Notes: generated by a model from the sequence alone, not told the origin. A stretch of DNA of 9,081 nt from an uncultured cyanobacterium (GCA_946221495.1 CAMIFA010000184.1:1-9081); one strand, 5' to 3'. Numbered from the stretch's first letter, positions 1 through 7,225 are shown. A program made the numbers and translations.

Positions 1-187
1 CTTTATTTCGACTTTATTAGTAAAAATACGGATGGATTTTTAAGTAGTAGAATATCTGATCACTAAGGTTCACTTGTTATAAACACTTGTTTGCAAAAAT
101 TTGAGTGTCCTCACTAACGAAGATACACACCCTAATTTATCCGGAATATCTGTAAAATATTTCGTCTGATTACAGCAATTGCTTGAT

Positions 188-1114
188 TTAGGTAGAACGC
201 TGCAAATGTACTCTTAACGTGCGGCGTTGTACTTCATGGGGCTGAAGTTGAGCAGCAGTACCATTACGACAGGCAACTTCCAAGTCATAAGGAATATTTG
301 TGCAAGGCTCCAGCACTAGGACATAATAATCTTGCCAGCCGCCGTAGCTTTGAAACACCCAAACGTAGGGGAAATCAGCTTTGTCAAAGCTCATAACTAA
401 AGAGGATTGCGATCGCTTATTATAAATCCCACACTGCCCGACAGCTAAGTTGGAACTGTAGTAGAACTCTTGTAACTTAGATATTCTTGGTGGTGTGTAC
501 CGCAAGTCAACTTCTGTGCCATCTGCTGCTAAGGCTTTGGGGAAATGGGTTTTTTCTTGGCGACCAATAATTTTACTGAATTCCAGCACAGCTGGTTCAA
601 TTAAGCAATCTGGGAGGAGGATTTCGTCTTTTTCCTCAATAGCGATCGCTGCATGGTGCTTAAACAAAAATTCAATAATCTGATTTGATTGATTCTGAAA
701 CACATACTCAATCGCAACTTCTGGCTTAGTTGGATCAAGTTCAATTGTTTTTTCTACCTGTACAGGCACTGTTTGACAGTTACGCCTTAGCTTAATGCTA
801 AAGTTCGATGCCTCAACAACTTCCCATGCCTGTGACCATAACTCCCCATGATCGACCAAATTCCAACCTTGAAATGATCCTGCTGCATCATTAGGAAAAA
901 TCTCGTCCCAGCCACCCGTCCAATTTTCGTCAAAGGCTGCACCAATCGCAAGCTTTCTTGGTTGTGGATTGTAGCCTGAAGGATGCCAAAGCCATCCACG
1001 TCCAGTTTTACAATCTTGCAGTTGATCGATCCGACCTCCTAAATCAGGTCGGATTATGAGCTGCATTTGATCGTTTGCTAGGGTGAACTCGACTTCTGCC
1101 GTTCTTTGTGCCAT
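188..1114 (-). CDS. Galactose-mutarotase-fold (aldose 1-epimerase-like) protein
   Basis: This 308-residue soluble protein belongs, by its motifs, to the galactose mutarotase-like beta-sandwich superfamily, which interconverts alpha and beta anomers of sugars or sugar phosphates or simply binds carbohydrate. Visible landmarks are GGRIDQL (26-32), GGWDEIFPN (67-75), DHGELWSQAWEVV (88-100), a KHH pair (152-154) and LEP (268-270). From family knowledge, H89, H153/H154 and E269 are the likely counterparts of the substrate-binding His, catalytic His and catalytic Glu; this is motif matching, not an alignment. There is no signal peptide or membrane segment, so it should be cytoplasmic. The length is normal for the family. 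The ATG at 1112-1114 is chosen because the beta-strand-like EVEFTLANDQMQLII follows directly; no clear Shine-Dalgarno sequence precedes it. It is transcribed away from the DUF411 gene. The sugar substrate is unknown. Two HIP1 sites (409, 642) lie inside the gene. Confidence 0.8.
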   Translation of the reverse strand: MAQRTAEVEFTLANDQMQLIIRPDLGGRIDQLQDCKTGRGWLWHPSGYNPQPRKLAIGAAFDENWTGGWDEIFPNDAAGSFQGWNLVDHGELWSQAWEVVEASNFSIKLRRNCQTVPVQVEKTIELDPTKPEVAIEYVFQNQSNQIIEFLFKHHAAIAIEEKDEILLPDCLIEPAVLEFSKIIGRQEKTHFPKALAADGTEVDLRYTPPRISKLQEFYYSSNLAVGQCGIYNKRSQSSLVMSFDKADFPYVWVFQSYGGWQDYYVLVLEPCTNIPYDLEVACRNGTAAQLQPHEVQRRTLRVHLQRST

Positions 1115-1274
1115 TTAAAAATAAATCTAGTAAAATTTTTCATCAGCAGAATACATTGCAGCGATTACTTTTTCAAGTCCTCAGTTACTTGTAGGCTGCT
1201 TTATTTGTGCGATTCAGCACTTTATACCAGCCTCTCACTATCCAGCCCCAGTTCCATTAGTAACTAGAAATTGG

Positions 1275-1286
1275 TACTAAATAGTA
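1275..1286. promoter_or_regulatory. Operator-like inverted repeat TACTA-AA-TAGTA
   Basis: A perfect 5-2-5 inverted repeat sits in the 240-base spacer between two divergent genes, 69 bases before the DUF411 start. A TAGAAT element at 1320-1325 could be a -10 box for that gene, though no convincing -35 box is at the right distance. The size and symmetry suit a dimeric repressor site. In AT-rich DNA a repeat this short can arise by chance, so this is only a candidate. Confidence 0.25.
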
Positions 1287-1354
1287 TTTCAATTCAGGAA
1301 ATAGAATTCTCAGAATTTATAGAATTAAACTAGTGATGTGATCAGGAATTTAAA

Positions 1355-1840
1355 ATGTCAAATTTTATCAACAATCGATATATCAGACTTCTTGTAGTGT
1401 GGGTGATAGCGGTTGTAGCAGTCATTTTACTAACAACTGAGACAAGTATAGCCGCTACCTCAGACGCTTTAAAAATTACCGTATACCGCGATCCAGCTTG
1501 TGGTTGCTGCGGTAACTGGATGAATCATTTGACTGCTCAAGGGTTTCAACCAAAGAACGTCGTCACAGCTGATATGGATGCTCTTAAGCAGCAATATGGT
1601 GTACCAAATGATTTAGCGTCCTGTCACACCGCAATCATTAACGGGTATGTTATTGAAGGTCATGTTCCTGCTGCTGATATTAAACGCCTAATTGCTCAAA
1701 AATTAGATGTGACGGGTATTGCTGTTCCTGGTATGCCCAATGGTTCGCCTGGTATGGAATCTGAAGATGCTCCCGAACCTTTCACTGTGTTTTCTTTTGA
1801 TCAGCAGAAAGCAGAAGCCTTTAACCACTATTCGCTTTAG
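1355..1840 (+). CDS. DUF411 family metal-binding protein, membrane-anchored (CopG-like)
   Basis: This 161-residue protein is a clear DUF411 member. The N-terminus has a hydrophobic stretch at about 11-27 followed by SIAATSD, so it is either cleaved after about residue 34 or anchored, with the domain in the periplasm or lumen. The domain begins with a thioredoxin-like strand ITVYRDPACGCCGNW (41-55) carrying the CxCC cysteines at 49, 51 and 52. Next come GVPNDLASCHTA (82-93, Cys90 and His91), EGHVPA (101-106, His103) and the hallmark GIAVPGMPNGSPGME (121-135). These Cys, His and Met residues suit copper binding. DUF411 proteins, including CopG, are often found with copper resistance genes, but none is visible here. 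AGGA at 1344-1347, seven bases before the ATG, supports the start. Copper handling is inferred from the family; the exact role is unknown. Confidence 0.88.
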   Translation: MSNFINNRYIRLLVVWVIAVVAVILLTTETSIAATSDALKITVYRDPACGCCGNWMNHLTAQGFQPKNVVTADMDALKQQYGVPNDLASCHTAIINGYVIEGHVPAADIKRLIAQKLDVTGIAVPGMPNGSPGMESEDAPEPFTVFSFDQQKAEAFNHYSL

Positions 1841-2123
1841 CTGCAACTAAATCTAGATTAACTCTGTTTTTGTAGTCTAGTCTTTAATACTTGGCGATCG
1901 CAATTTTTTTAGCTTGCGCCTGATATCTGATATTGAGAGATCAGCTTATGTTTAAAACATAGTCTGTTTGCGGCTAAATTGATAGCGATCGCCCGTAATA
2001 AATCTGGTGTGATGAAGCATTGTAAATTGATGTGCTAGACAAATGCTTAATTAATATTACCAAGCTACAGTTTCAGTGATTTTTACTAAAATTACTTTCG
2101 ACTTAGTACATAATTCAACTCTA

Positions 2124-3508
2124 ATGTCAATTATTTTTAAAACAAATTATTCTATTGATTACAAGCATAGATTGAATTTTATTTATTTAAAAACACTTGT
2201 TGTAGCTAGCTTATTAGCAGTAAGTAGTCTGACTTATCTAGAATTAAATCCAAAATTATTACTTGCTCAAGTAGCACAAAATCAAGGAACTGCGGCGGCT
2301 AAAATTGAGCGGCGGCAGCGACAACTGCGGCAGATTCGACCAGAAAACTATAGTTTGCAGCGCTACCCAGTCACAAACAGCAATGCAAGTCACTGGCGCA
2401 ATATGCTATGGACAACAGCATTAGTAGAACCACAGGAAAGCTATGTTGACCATGCATTGAATGGCATCTTAGCTTTAACAACTCACACTGGACTATCTAA
2501 GCCTCAGATGCGGACAGTTGAAATGTCGATGCAAGTAGGAACGCAACTTTATTTAAGTAATCCTACTTTTTATAGCAGCGTTAAACAGCAATTTCTCCAA
2601 ACTATTAACTATAGTAAAAACCCGCAGTGGGTAGCAATGGCACTATCAGGATTAGCCAGAGGAACTAAAGCAATTAAGCGATCGCATTCGTCAGCGCTTT
2701 CCGAATTGGTCAAAAAATTTATTTTTACAGACAACTTTACAGGATGTCAGTCAATTGGTGAATCCTACTCCTGTGCCGCCTTTAAAAGATTTATTGCAGC
2801 GAAATATTGCTCCTGATCAATTAGTTATACGTTATTTGTCAACCCAATTGAGATATTCTTTGCCAAGCAGTATTAAAACGTCATGGTCAGTTTGTACGTG
2901 AAAACGGTCAACTTTGGTCTACTCCTTTACTATTGCGGTCAATTCATGGGCTAGGTTGGAATTTCGTCAGAGGTCAAACTCCCCAAGGAATTTACAAAAT
3001 TGAAGGTGTAATGCCGAAACCAACTGCTGAGTTTTTTGGGGCATACGGTCAGTTTCCCTTAGTCAAATTGTTTTTACCTTTTGAACCAGGAGTGCGGGAG
3101 TTTTTGCCAGGACGCAAAGGGAGATTTACAGGCAGTATTAAAGATTATCAAGCGCTGCTACCTCCTGCTTGGCGTAATTATTTTCCGATTCAGCAAAGTT
3201 ACTGGGCAGGGAAAATTGGGCGATCGCTTTTCCGAATTCATGGCAGTGGCGAAGCCCCCGATTTCTTTACCAAAAAGCAGCAATACCCAGATAGCTACAA
3301 TTGGAACCCGACTATTGGTTGTCTTTCGGCATTAGAACTTTATGACGAAACTGGCAAACTGCAACAAGCTGATATGCCCAAGATCCTCAATGCTTTAACT
3401 AATGGAGGTAGTGGTTATGCGATCGTCGTTGAAGTACCTAACTCCTCTAAAACACCAATTTCAATTGCTGAAATAGAAGCAATGCTACAACCAAAAACCT
3501 TGCCTTAA
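2124..3508 (+). pseudogene. Broken gene for secreted protein with L,D-transpeptidase-like C-terminus
   Basis: One ancestral gene is spread over three frames. Part A (ATG 2124, or GTG 2076, to about 2654) encodes a signal peptide (TLVVASLLAVSSLTYL, then LLLAQ) and a helical region ending WVAMALSGL. Part B (about 2656-2823) continues as PEELKQLSDRIRQRF and later NPTPVPPLKDLLQ and NIAPDQL. Part C (about 2825-3508) continues as LYVICQPN, then a TGA stop at 2849-2851, then DILCQAVLKRHGQFVRENGQ and on to the end. The lesions are thus two frame changes (each +1 or -2) near 2652-2657 and 2821-2825, plus the TGA, which one C-to-T change from CGA would explain. Part C has RIHGSG (3236-3253) and NPTIGCLSALELYD (3305-3346), resembling the HG and S-x-GC signature of YkuD L,D-transpeptidases; Cys is at 3320-3322. 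Intact length would be about 460 residues. Sequence on both sides of each lesion still reads well, so decay looks recent. Sequencing error is the main alternative. Confidence 0.82.
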
Positions 3509-3563
3509 ATTCGATAGTTTTATATTTAGCCCCAATCTGCGGTCTATGCCAAGACGAGTATTG

Positions 3564-4145
3564 TCATCTTGCCAATGGATTTTTGTTGTCTGCTGCTGAA
3601 TTTACAGTTTGCTCAATTCTCTTTAACCTTGTATCCGGACGTTTAGCACTGTCAATCCAAAACAGTATATTCTTCTTAGTTGAATTACTAAATGTCTCAA
3701 AATATCCGAAAGCAGTTTTATTTGCTACTAATGCTTGCTTTAAGTCCACCGGAATTATTAAATCTTCTATCGCATCTAATTTATTCCAAGAGCCATCTAT
3801 TTTTGCTGCTTTAATTTTTTCCAAACCAAATGAAGTCATCAAATTTTGTTCTATCAGTTCTTCAATATATTGCTTATTTAATTTTGACCAGACGCTTTTT
3901 GGTTTTCGGCGTGTAAATATTTGCATATAACGTTCTGTATCTAATGATTTTACTTTACTGTCAATCCAACCAAAACATAAGGCTTCTTTTACTGCTTCGC
4001 TATATCGAACGCTTGGCTTACCACTTTTGACTTTGTAGTAGATCAGCCATACACCGAGATAGTTATGATGATTTTTCTCTAACCATTCCCGCCATTCTTG
4101 GCGATTGGTAGCATAAAAAGTTTTCAGTTGGTTAGCAATCGGCAT
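3564..4145 (-). CDS. YdeI/OmpD-associated (OmdA) family protein
   Basis: This 193-residue cytoplasmic protein matches the family named 'bacteriocin-protection, YdeI or OmpD-associated'. Recognisable blocks are an N-terminal helix with EWREWLEKNH (16-25), GVWLIYYK (31-38), YSEAVKEALCFGWIDSKVKS (48-67), RYMQIFTRRKPKSVWSKLNK (72-91) and a C-terminal FSNSTKKNILFWIDSAKRP (152-170) followed by TRLKRIEQTV. The last block is typical of the domain's end, so the protein appears full length. The many Lys, Arg and Trp residues are characteristic. The family name comes from old associations and does not define a biochemical activity; none should be assumed. There is no signal peptide. The gene converges on the broken gene to its left with a 55-base gap and is divergent from the acetyltransferase gene to its right. 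No strong Shine-Dalgarno sequence precedes the ATG at 4143-4145. Confidence 0.82.
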   Translation of the reverse strand: MPIANQLKTFYATNRQEWREWLEKNHHNYLGVWLIYYKVKSGKPSVRYSEAVKEALCFGWIDSKVKSLDTERYMQIFTRRKPKSVWSKLNKQYIEELIEQNLMTSFGLEKIKAAKIDGSWNKLDAIEDLIIPVDLKQALVANKTAFGYFETFSNSTKKNILFWIDSAKRPDTRLKRIEQTVNSAADNKNPLAR

Positions 4146-4452
4146 AACAGAAACTTAGCAAATTTTAGAATTTATTATTGATAATTTATGATTAAGTAAG
4201 CTGCAACAAAAACTTAAAATGTATTGTGGATTGCTTCTATCTTTGGTGCATTAGCTTATTTAGCAACTGATTTAACCACTTTATTGAACTAAGGTAAAGT
4301 ACACACAATGCTGTTAAATTTAATTTTTCCAAAATACTTGTGTATTTTATTAAATATCCATTAAATTCCTTTGATACTTAGTCATGATTTTGATATTTAT
4401 ATTTCCTAGTACAACATATTAAGATATAAAACTCTGATTTTAAAAAGCTAAA
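4146..4452. other. AT-rich divergent spacer between YdeI-family and Eis-type genes
   Basis: This 307-base stretch separates two divergent starts and should hold both promoters. It contains a small inverted repeat, ATTAT-TG-ATAAT, at 4174-4185, 29 bases before the minus-strand start. A TATAAA box at 4425-4430 is the best -10 candidate for the acetyltransferase gene, but no good -35 match lies at the right distance. A 22-codon hydrophobic frame starting at TTG 4224 and ending at TAA 4290-4292 is noted but not called as a gene. Nothing else was recognised. Confidence 0.5.
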
Positions 4453-5619
4453 ATGATACCAAAACTAGAATTCGGCACTCTTGCAGATCCTCAAGAAGCT
4501 CAACACCTGGGAGCAATTTTGCAACAGTGCTTCAACTTTCCAATTAGTAATTGGCAACCCTACTCTAGTCTCCTGGGTTTAGAAAATTATCGGGTAATTC
4601 GGCATAGCGATCGCCTTATTGGTGGTCTTGGTATCTACCACATGGGGCAGTGGTTTGGAAGTTGCTGTGTACCTATGGCGGGTATTGCAGCTTTAGGAAT
4701 TGCGCCGGAATATCGAGGTATAGGAGCGGCGGCTGAACTAATAGGCTCTACACTCAAGGAATTGTATACAAAAAGCGTTCCTCTATCAACACTTTATGCT
4801 TCTACGCAGCGCCTTTATCGTAAAGTAGGGTATGAACAGGCTGGCAACGTTTGCCATTTTTCAATTCCCACAAGCAGCCTGATTCCCTCTGTCCAGAATC
4901 TACCAATGCATTCTGTAGATCCGGTTCCAGAAATTTTCCAAGATATCTATTCTCAACGCGCAAAAGCAACTAACGGCAATTTACATCGCAATGAAGCCAT
5001 TTGGACACGCCTCCTGCAACCGTCAGAAGAGGTTGTCTATGCTTATTTAATAGGGAATAAACCAGAAGGCTATATTGTTTTTAGCCATCAGCCAGATACT
5101 AGAGGCTATAACCTCAAGGTTAAAGACTTAGTTGTTTTAACACCAGCAGCAGCACGTTGTATCTGGAATTTTTTTGCTAACCATCGTTCTTTAGCTAACA
5201 ACATACATTGGGTTGGTTCAGCAGTGGAGCCTCTACTAACTTTTATTCCAGAGCAAACTTACAGAGTTATGCATCTAGAACGGTGGTTTCTAAGAATAAT
5301 AAATGTTCCCAAAGCTTTGATGCTACGTGGTTATCCTCTAGAAGTAGAAACTGAGCTACATTTAGAAGTCAAAGATGAATTGCTACCTGAAAATAATCAA
5401 CGCTTTATCCTTGCAGTGTCTGGAGGGCGTGGAGAAGTAACTTTAGGTGGTCGCGGTGAGTTACAGCTAGATGTGCGCGGGCTAGCACCGTTGTATACGA
5501 GTTTGTTTACGCCGCATCAACTTCAAGCTATTGGTCAAATTGAAGCTACTACTAATGCTTTATCAATAGCAGCACAAGTTTTTGCTGGTTCAGAACCTTG
5601 GATGGCAGATCATTTTTAA
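4453..5619 (+). CDS. Eis-type GNAT N-acetyltransferase with C-terminal SCP2-like domain
   Basis: This 388-residue protein has the three-part layout of the Eis (enhanced intracellular survival) acetyltransferase family. The first GNAT domain covers about 1-140: GGLGIYHMGQWFG (57-69), then the acetyl-CoA loop region MAGIAALGIAPEYRGIGAAA (75-94) and STLYASTQRLYRKVGYEQAG (112-131). A second, degenerate GNAT-like region spans about 150-280, with RVMHLERWFLRIINVPKAL (271-289) leading into an SCP2-like domain to the end. In mycobacterial Eis a tyrosine in the equivalent of LYRKVGY acts as general acid and the C-terminal carboxylate of the last Phe acts as base. Here Tyr122 and the terminal EPWMADHF fit both. 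The family acetylates amines, including aminoglycosides and lysines; the natural substrate here is unknown. The protein is cytoplasmic and probably oligomeric. A TATAAA box lies 22 bases upstream of the ATG; no Shine-Dalgarno sequence is evident. Confidence 0.86.
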   Translation: MIPKLEFGTLADPQEAQHLGAILQQCFNFPISNWQPYSSLLGLENYRVIRHSDRLIGGLGIYHMGQWFGSCCVPMAGIAALGIAPEYRGIGAAAELIGSTLKELYTKSVPLSTLYASTQRLYRKVGYEQAGNVCHFSIPTSSLIPSVQNLPMHSVDPVPEIFQDIYSQRAKATNGNLHRNEAIWTRLLQPSEEVVYAYLIGNKPEGYIVFSHQPDTRGYNLKVKDLVVLTPAAARCIWNFFANHRSLANNIHWVGSAVEPLLTFIPEQTYRVMHLERWFLRIINVPKALMLRGYPLEVETELHLEVKDELLPENNQRFILAVSGGRGEVTLGGRGELQLDVRGLAPLYTSLFTPHQLQAIGQIEATTNALSIAAQVFAGSEPWMADHF

Positions 5620-5656
5620 CTTATGGTGCGATAAAAAACAGTAGCAAAATGTTAAA

Positions 5657-5686
5657 ACGCCTCTAGAGGGTTATTTCTAGAAGCGT
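5657..5686 (+). terminator. Hairpin after the acetyltransferase gene, possible terminator
   Basis: The arms ACGCCTCTAGA (5657-5667) and TCTAGAAGCGT (5676-5686) pair over 11 positions with one C-A mismatch and an 8-base loop. The hairpin starts 38 bases after the acetyltransferase stop codon. No T-run follows, so it is not a textbook intrinsic terminator; cyanobacterial 3' ends often have such hairpins. Confidence 0.45.
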
Positions 5687-5865
5687 CGTAGATAAGTGAT
5701 AGAAGTTTAGTTTTAGTTATTGCCTGTATATATACATAGCTTAGTTAATTTAGCTGGAAATTAGGTAAAGCAACTGTGAAAATCAGTAAGCGAATTATGA
5801 AGTTTGTGTGAACTTATTAGATGGCAATCATCTTCCTAGTTACTTGAATTTAGCAATAAACAGTG

Positions 5866-5905
5866 GCGATCGCCTTAGCTACTAATTTAGAGGACGAGCG
5901 ATCGC
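5866..5905. repeat. Pair of HIP1 octamers (GCGATCGC)
   Basis: Two HIP1 copies lie 24 bases apart, the first inside a perfect 10-base palindrome GGCGATCGCC (5865-5874). Being palindromic, the two can pair with each other or fold on themselves. HIP1 is scattered across the whole window, in genes and spacers alike, and is best taken as a genome-wide signature rather than a local control site. Confidence 0.9.
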
Positions 5906-5961
5906 CCCAAGTTATCCTCATATCTTCTGCCTAAGTAGACTGCGTAGGTATACATAAGATA

Positions 5962-5967
5962 TATAAA
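5962..5967 (+). promoter_or_regulatory. Possible -10 box for gcvT
   Basis: A TATAAA hexamer lies in an AT-rich run 28 bases before the gcvT start. No TTGACA-like hexamer sits about 17 bases upstream, so only the -10 half is supported. It would give a short leader of about 20 bases. Confidence 0.25.
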
Positions 5968-5995
5968 AAGATATTCACTTTCCTAATGACTATTT

Positions 5996-7138
5996 GTGTC
6001 TAAGTCAGAAGAATTAAAACCAGAAGCGTTGTCCTTGGCTCAAACACCTTTATATCAACTGGCTGTAGAACTAAAAGCGCGGCTAACTAGCTTTGGTGGC
6101 TGGGAGATGCCAGTACAGTTTGTTGGTATTGGGCGCGAACACGCAGCCGTGAGAACTTCAGCTGGAATGTTTGATATCTCCCACATGGGGAAATTTGTCC
6201 TCCGGGGGAAACAATTAATTTCCCAACTAGGGCGTTTGGTACCCTCGGATTTAAGTCGCTTACAGCCAAATCAGGCGCAGTATACTGTTTTATTAAATCC
6301 GGAAGCTGGAATTATTGACGACATAATTTTTTATTACCAAGGTGAGGAGAACGGCGAGCAGCGAGGAATAATGATTGTTAATGCTGCTACGACTGCTAAA
6401 GACAAAGCGTGGTTGCAATTCCATCTTCAAAACGCTGAAGTGAATTTACAGGATATCTCCTCAGAAAAAGTCTTAATTGCCCTCCAAGGACCACAAGCCG
6501 CCGCCGCCTTACAACCCTTCGTTCAAGAAGACTTAGCACAGATCAAAGCATTTGGGCATCTAGAAGCAACTGTACTGAGTCAAAAGAGTTTTATTGCCCG
6601 CACAGGTTACACCGGAGAAGATGGCTTTGAGGTGATGGTAGACCCAGTTGTCGGTGTAGAATTGTGGCGATCGCTCATTCAAGCTGGCGTTATTCCCTGC
6701 GGACTCGGTGCTAGAGACACCCTGCGTTTAGAAGCAGCAATGGCACTTTACGGGCAAGATATTGATGAAACTACCACACCAATAGAAGCAGGGCTAGGCT
6801 GGCTAGTCCATCTAGAGCCAAAAGAGGATTTTATTGGTCGTGCAGTTTTAGAACAGCAAAAGAATGTTGGGGTGTCGCGGCGATTAGTAGGATTGCGTCT
6901 TCAGGGACGCAACATTGCCCGTCACGGTTATCAAGTCCTATCCCAAGGAAAAATAGTTGGCGAAATTACTAGTGGAACTTTATCGCTAACACTTGGTTAT
7001 CCCATCGCCCTTGCTTACGTTCCCACTGACTTAAGTAAGGTAGGTCAACAGCTAGAAGTAGATATTAGAGGCAAAGCTTACCTAGCTACTGTAGTCAAAC
7101 GCCCGTTTTATAAATCACCAAATCGTTTGGCAAAGTAA
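5996..7138 (+). CDS. gcvT: Glycine cleavage system T protein (aminomethyltransferase)
   Basis: GcvT takes the aminomethyl group held on lipoyl-H protein and transfers its methylene to tetrahydrofolate, releasing ammonia and giving 5,10-methylene-THF. The 380 residues are full length. Conserved blocks are TPLYQLAVELKARL (17-30), GGWEMPVQF (34-42), FDISHMGK (59-66), GIIDDIIFY (105-113, with the catalytic-type Asp at 108/109), VNAATTAKD (128-136), ALQGPQA (162-168), ARTGYTGEDGFEVMV (201-215), CGLGARDTLRLEAAMALYG (235-253) and TPIEAGLGWLV (261-271). The barrel-like C-terminal domain follows from about 290 (RRLVGLRLQG). The start is GTG at 5996: an in-frame TGA at 5987-5989 rules out anything further upstream, and the next in-frame ATG lies inside the conserved GGWEMP motif. 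No Shine-Dalgarno sequence is visible, and an ATG in another frame at 5986 overlaps the start. It is the first gene of a T-H-P cluster. Confidence 0.97.
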   Translation: MSKSEELKPEALSLAQTPLYQLAVELKARLTSFGGWEMPVQFVGIGREHAAVRTSAGMFDISHMGKFVLRGKQLISQLGRLVPSDLSRLQPNQAQYTVLLNPEAGIIDDIIFYYQGEENGEQRGIMIVNAATTAKDKAWLQFHLQNAEVNLQDISSEKVLIALQGPQAAAALQPFVQEDLAQIKAFGHLEATVLSQKSFIARTGYTGEDGFEVMVDPVVGVELWRSLIQAGVIPCGLGARDTLRLEAAMALYGQDIDETTTPIEAGLGWLVHLEPKEDFIGRAVLEQQKNVGVSRRLVGLRLQGRNIARHGYQVLSQGKIVGEITSGTLSLTLGYPIALAYVPTDLSKVGQQLEVDIRGKAYLATVVKRPFYKSPNRLAK

Positions 7139-7154
7139 CAACTGTCCTAGTATT

Positions 7155-7171
7155 AAACAAATAATTTGTTT
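7155..7171. repeat. Inverted repeat 1 in gcvT-gcvH spacer
   Basis: The arms AAACAAAT and ATTTGTTT are perfect over 8 bases around a single central A. This is the first of three consecutive inverted repeats between the two genes. The single-base centre means it would fold only with some arm bases forming the loop, or act as a binding palindrome. Confidence 0.6.
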
Positions 7172-7181
7172 TAAGCTATTT

Positions 7182-7205
7182 AAGCAAATAATTCTATATT
7201 TGCTT
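7182..7205 (+). terminator. Inverted repeat 2 in gcvT-gcvH spacer, perfect hairpin
   Basis: The arms AAGCAAATA (7182-7190) and TATTTGCTT (7197-7205) pair perfectly over 9 bases with a 6-base loop ATTCTA. It is AT-rich and has no T-run behind it, so termination is doubtful; a processing or stability element within the gcvTH transcript is equally possible. Confidence 0.4.
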
Positions 7206-7208
7206 GTC

Positions 7209-7225
7209 TAGGAGAATTTCTCCTA
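7209..7225. repeat. Inverted repeat 3 in gcvT-gcvH spacer
   Basis: The arms TAGGAGAA and TTCTCCTA are perfect over 8 bases around one central T. It starts three bases after the previous hairpin ends and finishes 46 bases before the gcvH ATG. Its 5' arm contains AGGAGA, a Shine-Dalgarno-like string, but that is too far from the start codon to serve gcvH. Confidence 0.6.

Larger units (their letters stand above)
5620..5995. other. Spacer upstream of gcvT with palindromes, no gene seen
   Basis: This 376-base spacer has no convincing reading frame. It holds the hairpin at 5657-5686, a perfect 12-base palindrome TGTATATATACA at 5725-5736, two HIP1 sites 24 bases apart (5866-5873 and 5898-5905) and a weak -10 candidate near 5962. 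The glycine riboswitch, which precedes gcv genes in several bacterial groups, was looked for by eye and its conserved core was not recognised. No GTA-N8-TAC NtcA site was seen. Confidence 0.55.

Noticed and set aside
1..66. Open frame from the left edge to TAA 64-66 (21 codons, ending RISDH)
   Set aside because: Too short to identify; chance frames of this length are common. It could be the tail of a gene cut by the window edge. The rest of 1-187 shows only two CACTTGTT copies (71-78, 84-91).
495..999. Short open frames overlapping the mutarotase-like gene on either strand
   Set aside because: They are out-of-frame shadows of a well-supported gene, without family motifs.
1894..1910. HIP1 site followed by seven T as a terminator for the DUF411 gene
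   Set aside because: The octamer with its flanks does not form a good stem with a loop, so HIP1 next to a T-run is more likely coincidence.
2652..2851. Programmed frameshifting or stop readthrough in the broken gene
   Set aside because: No slippery heptamer was seen at either break, and two shifts plus a stop within 200 bases fit decay far better.
2933..3508. Stand-alone 191-residue gene starting at TTG 2933
   Set aside because: Coding-quality sequence continues upstream in the same frame back to about 2852 (DILCQAVLKRHGQF), beyond it across a TGA, and the start has no Shine-Dalgarno sequence. It is the tail of the broken gene at 2124-3508.
3583..3930. 115-codon plus-strand frame opposite the YdeI-family gene
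   Set aside because: Antisense shadow; the minus-strand protein has clear family motifs and this frame has none.
4224..4292. 22-codon hydrophobic frame, TTG start, ending LATDLTTLLN
   Set aside because: The start is TTG only, there is no ribosome binding site and no small membrane protein family was recognised. It might be a gene remnant but cannot be supported.
5690..5995. Glycine riboswitch before gcvT
   Set aside because: The conserved core and paired aptamer layout were not recognised. A covariance-model search would settle it.
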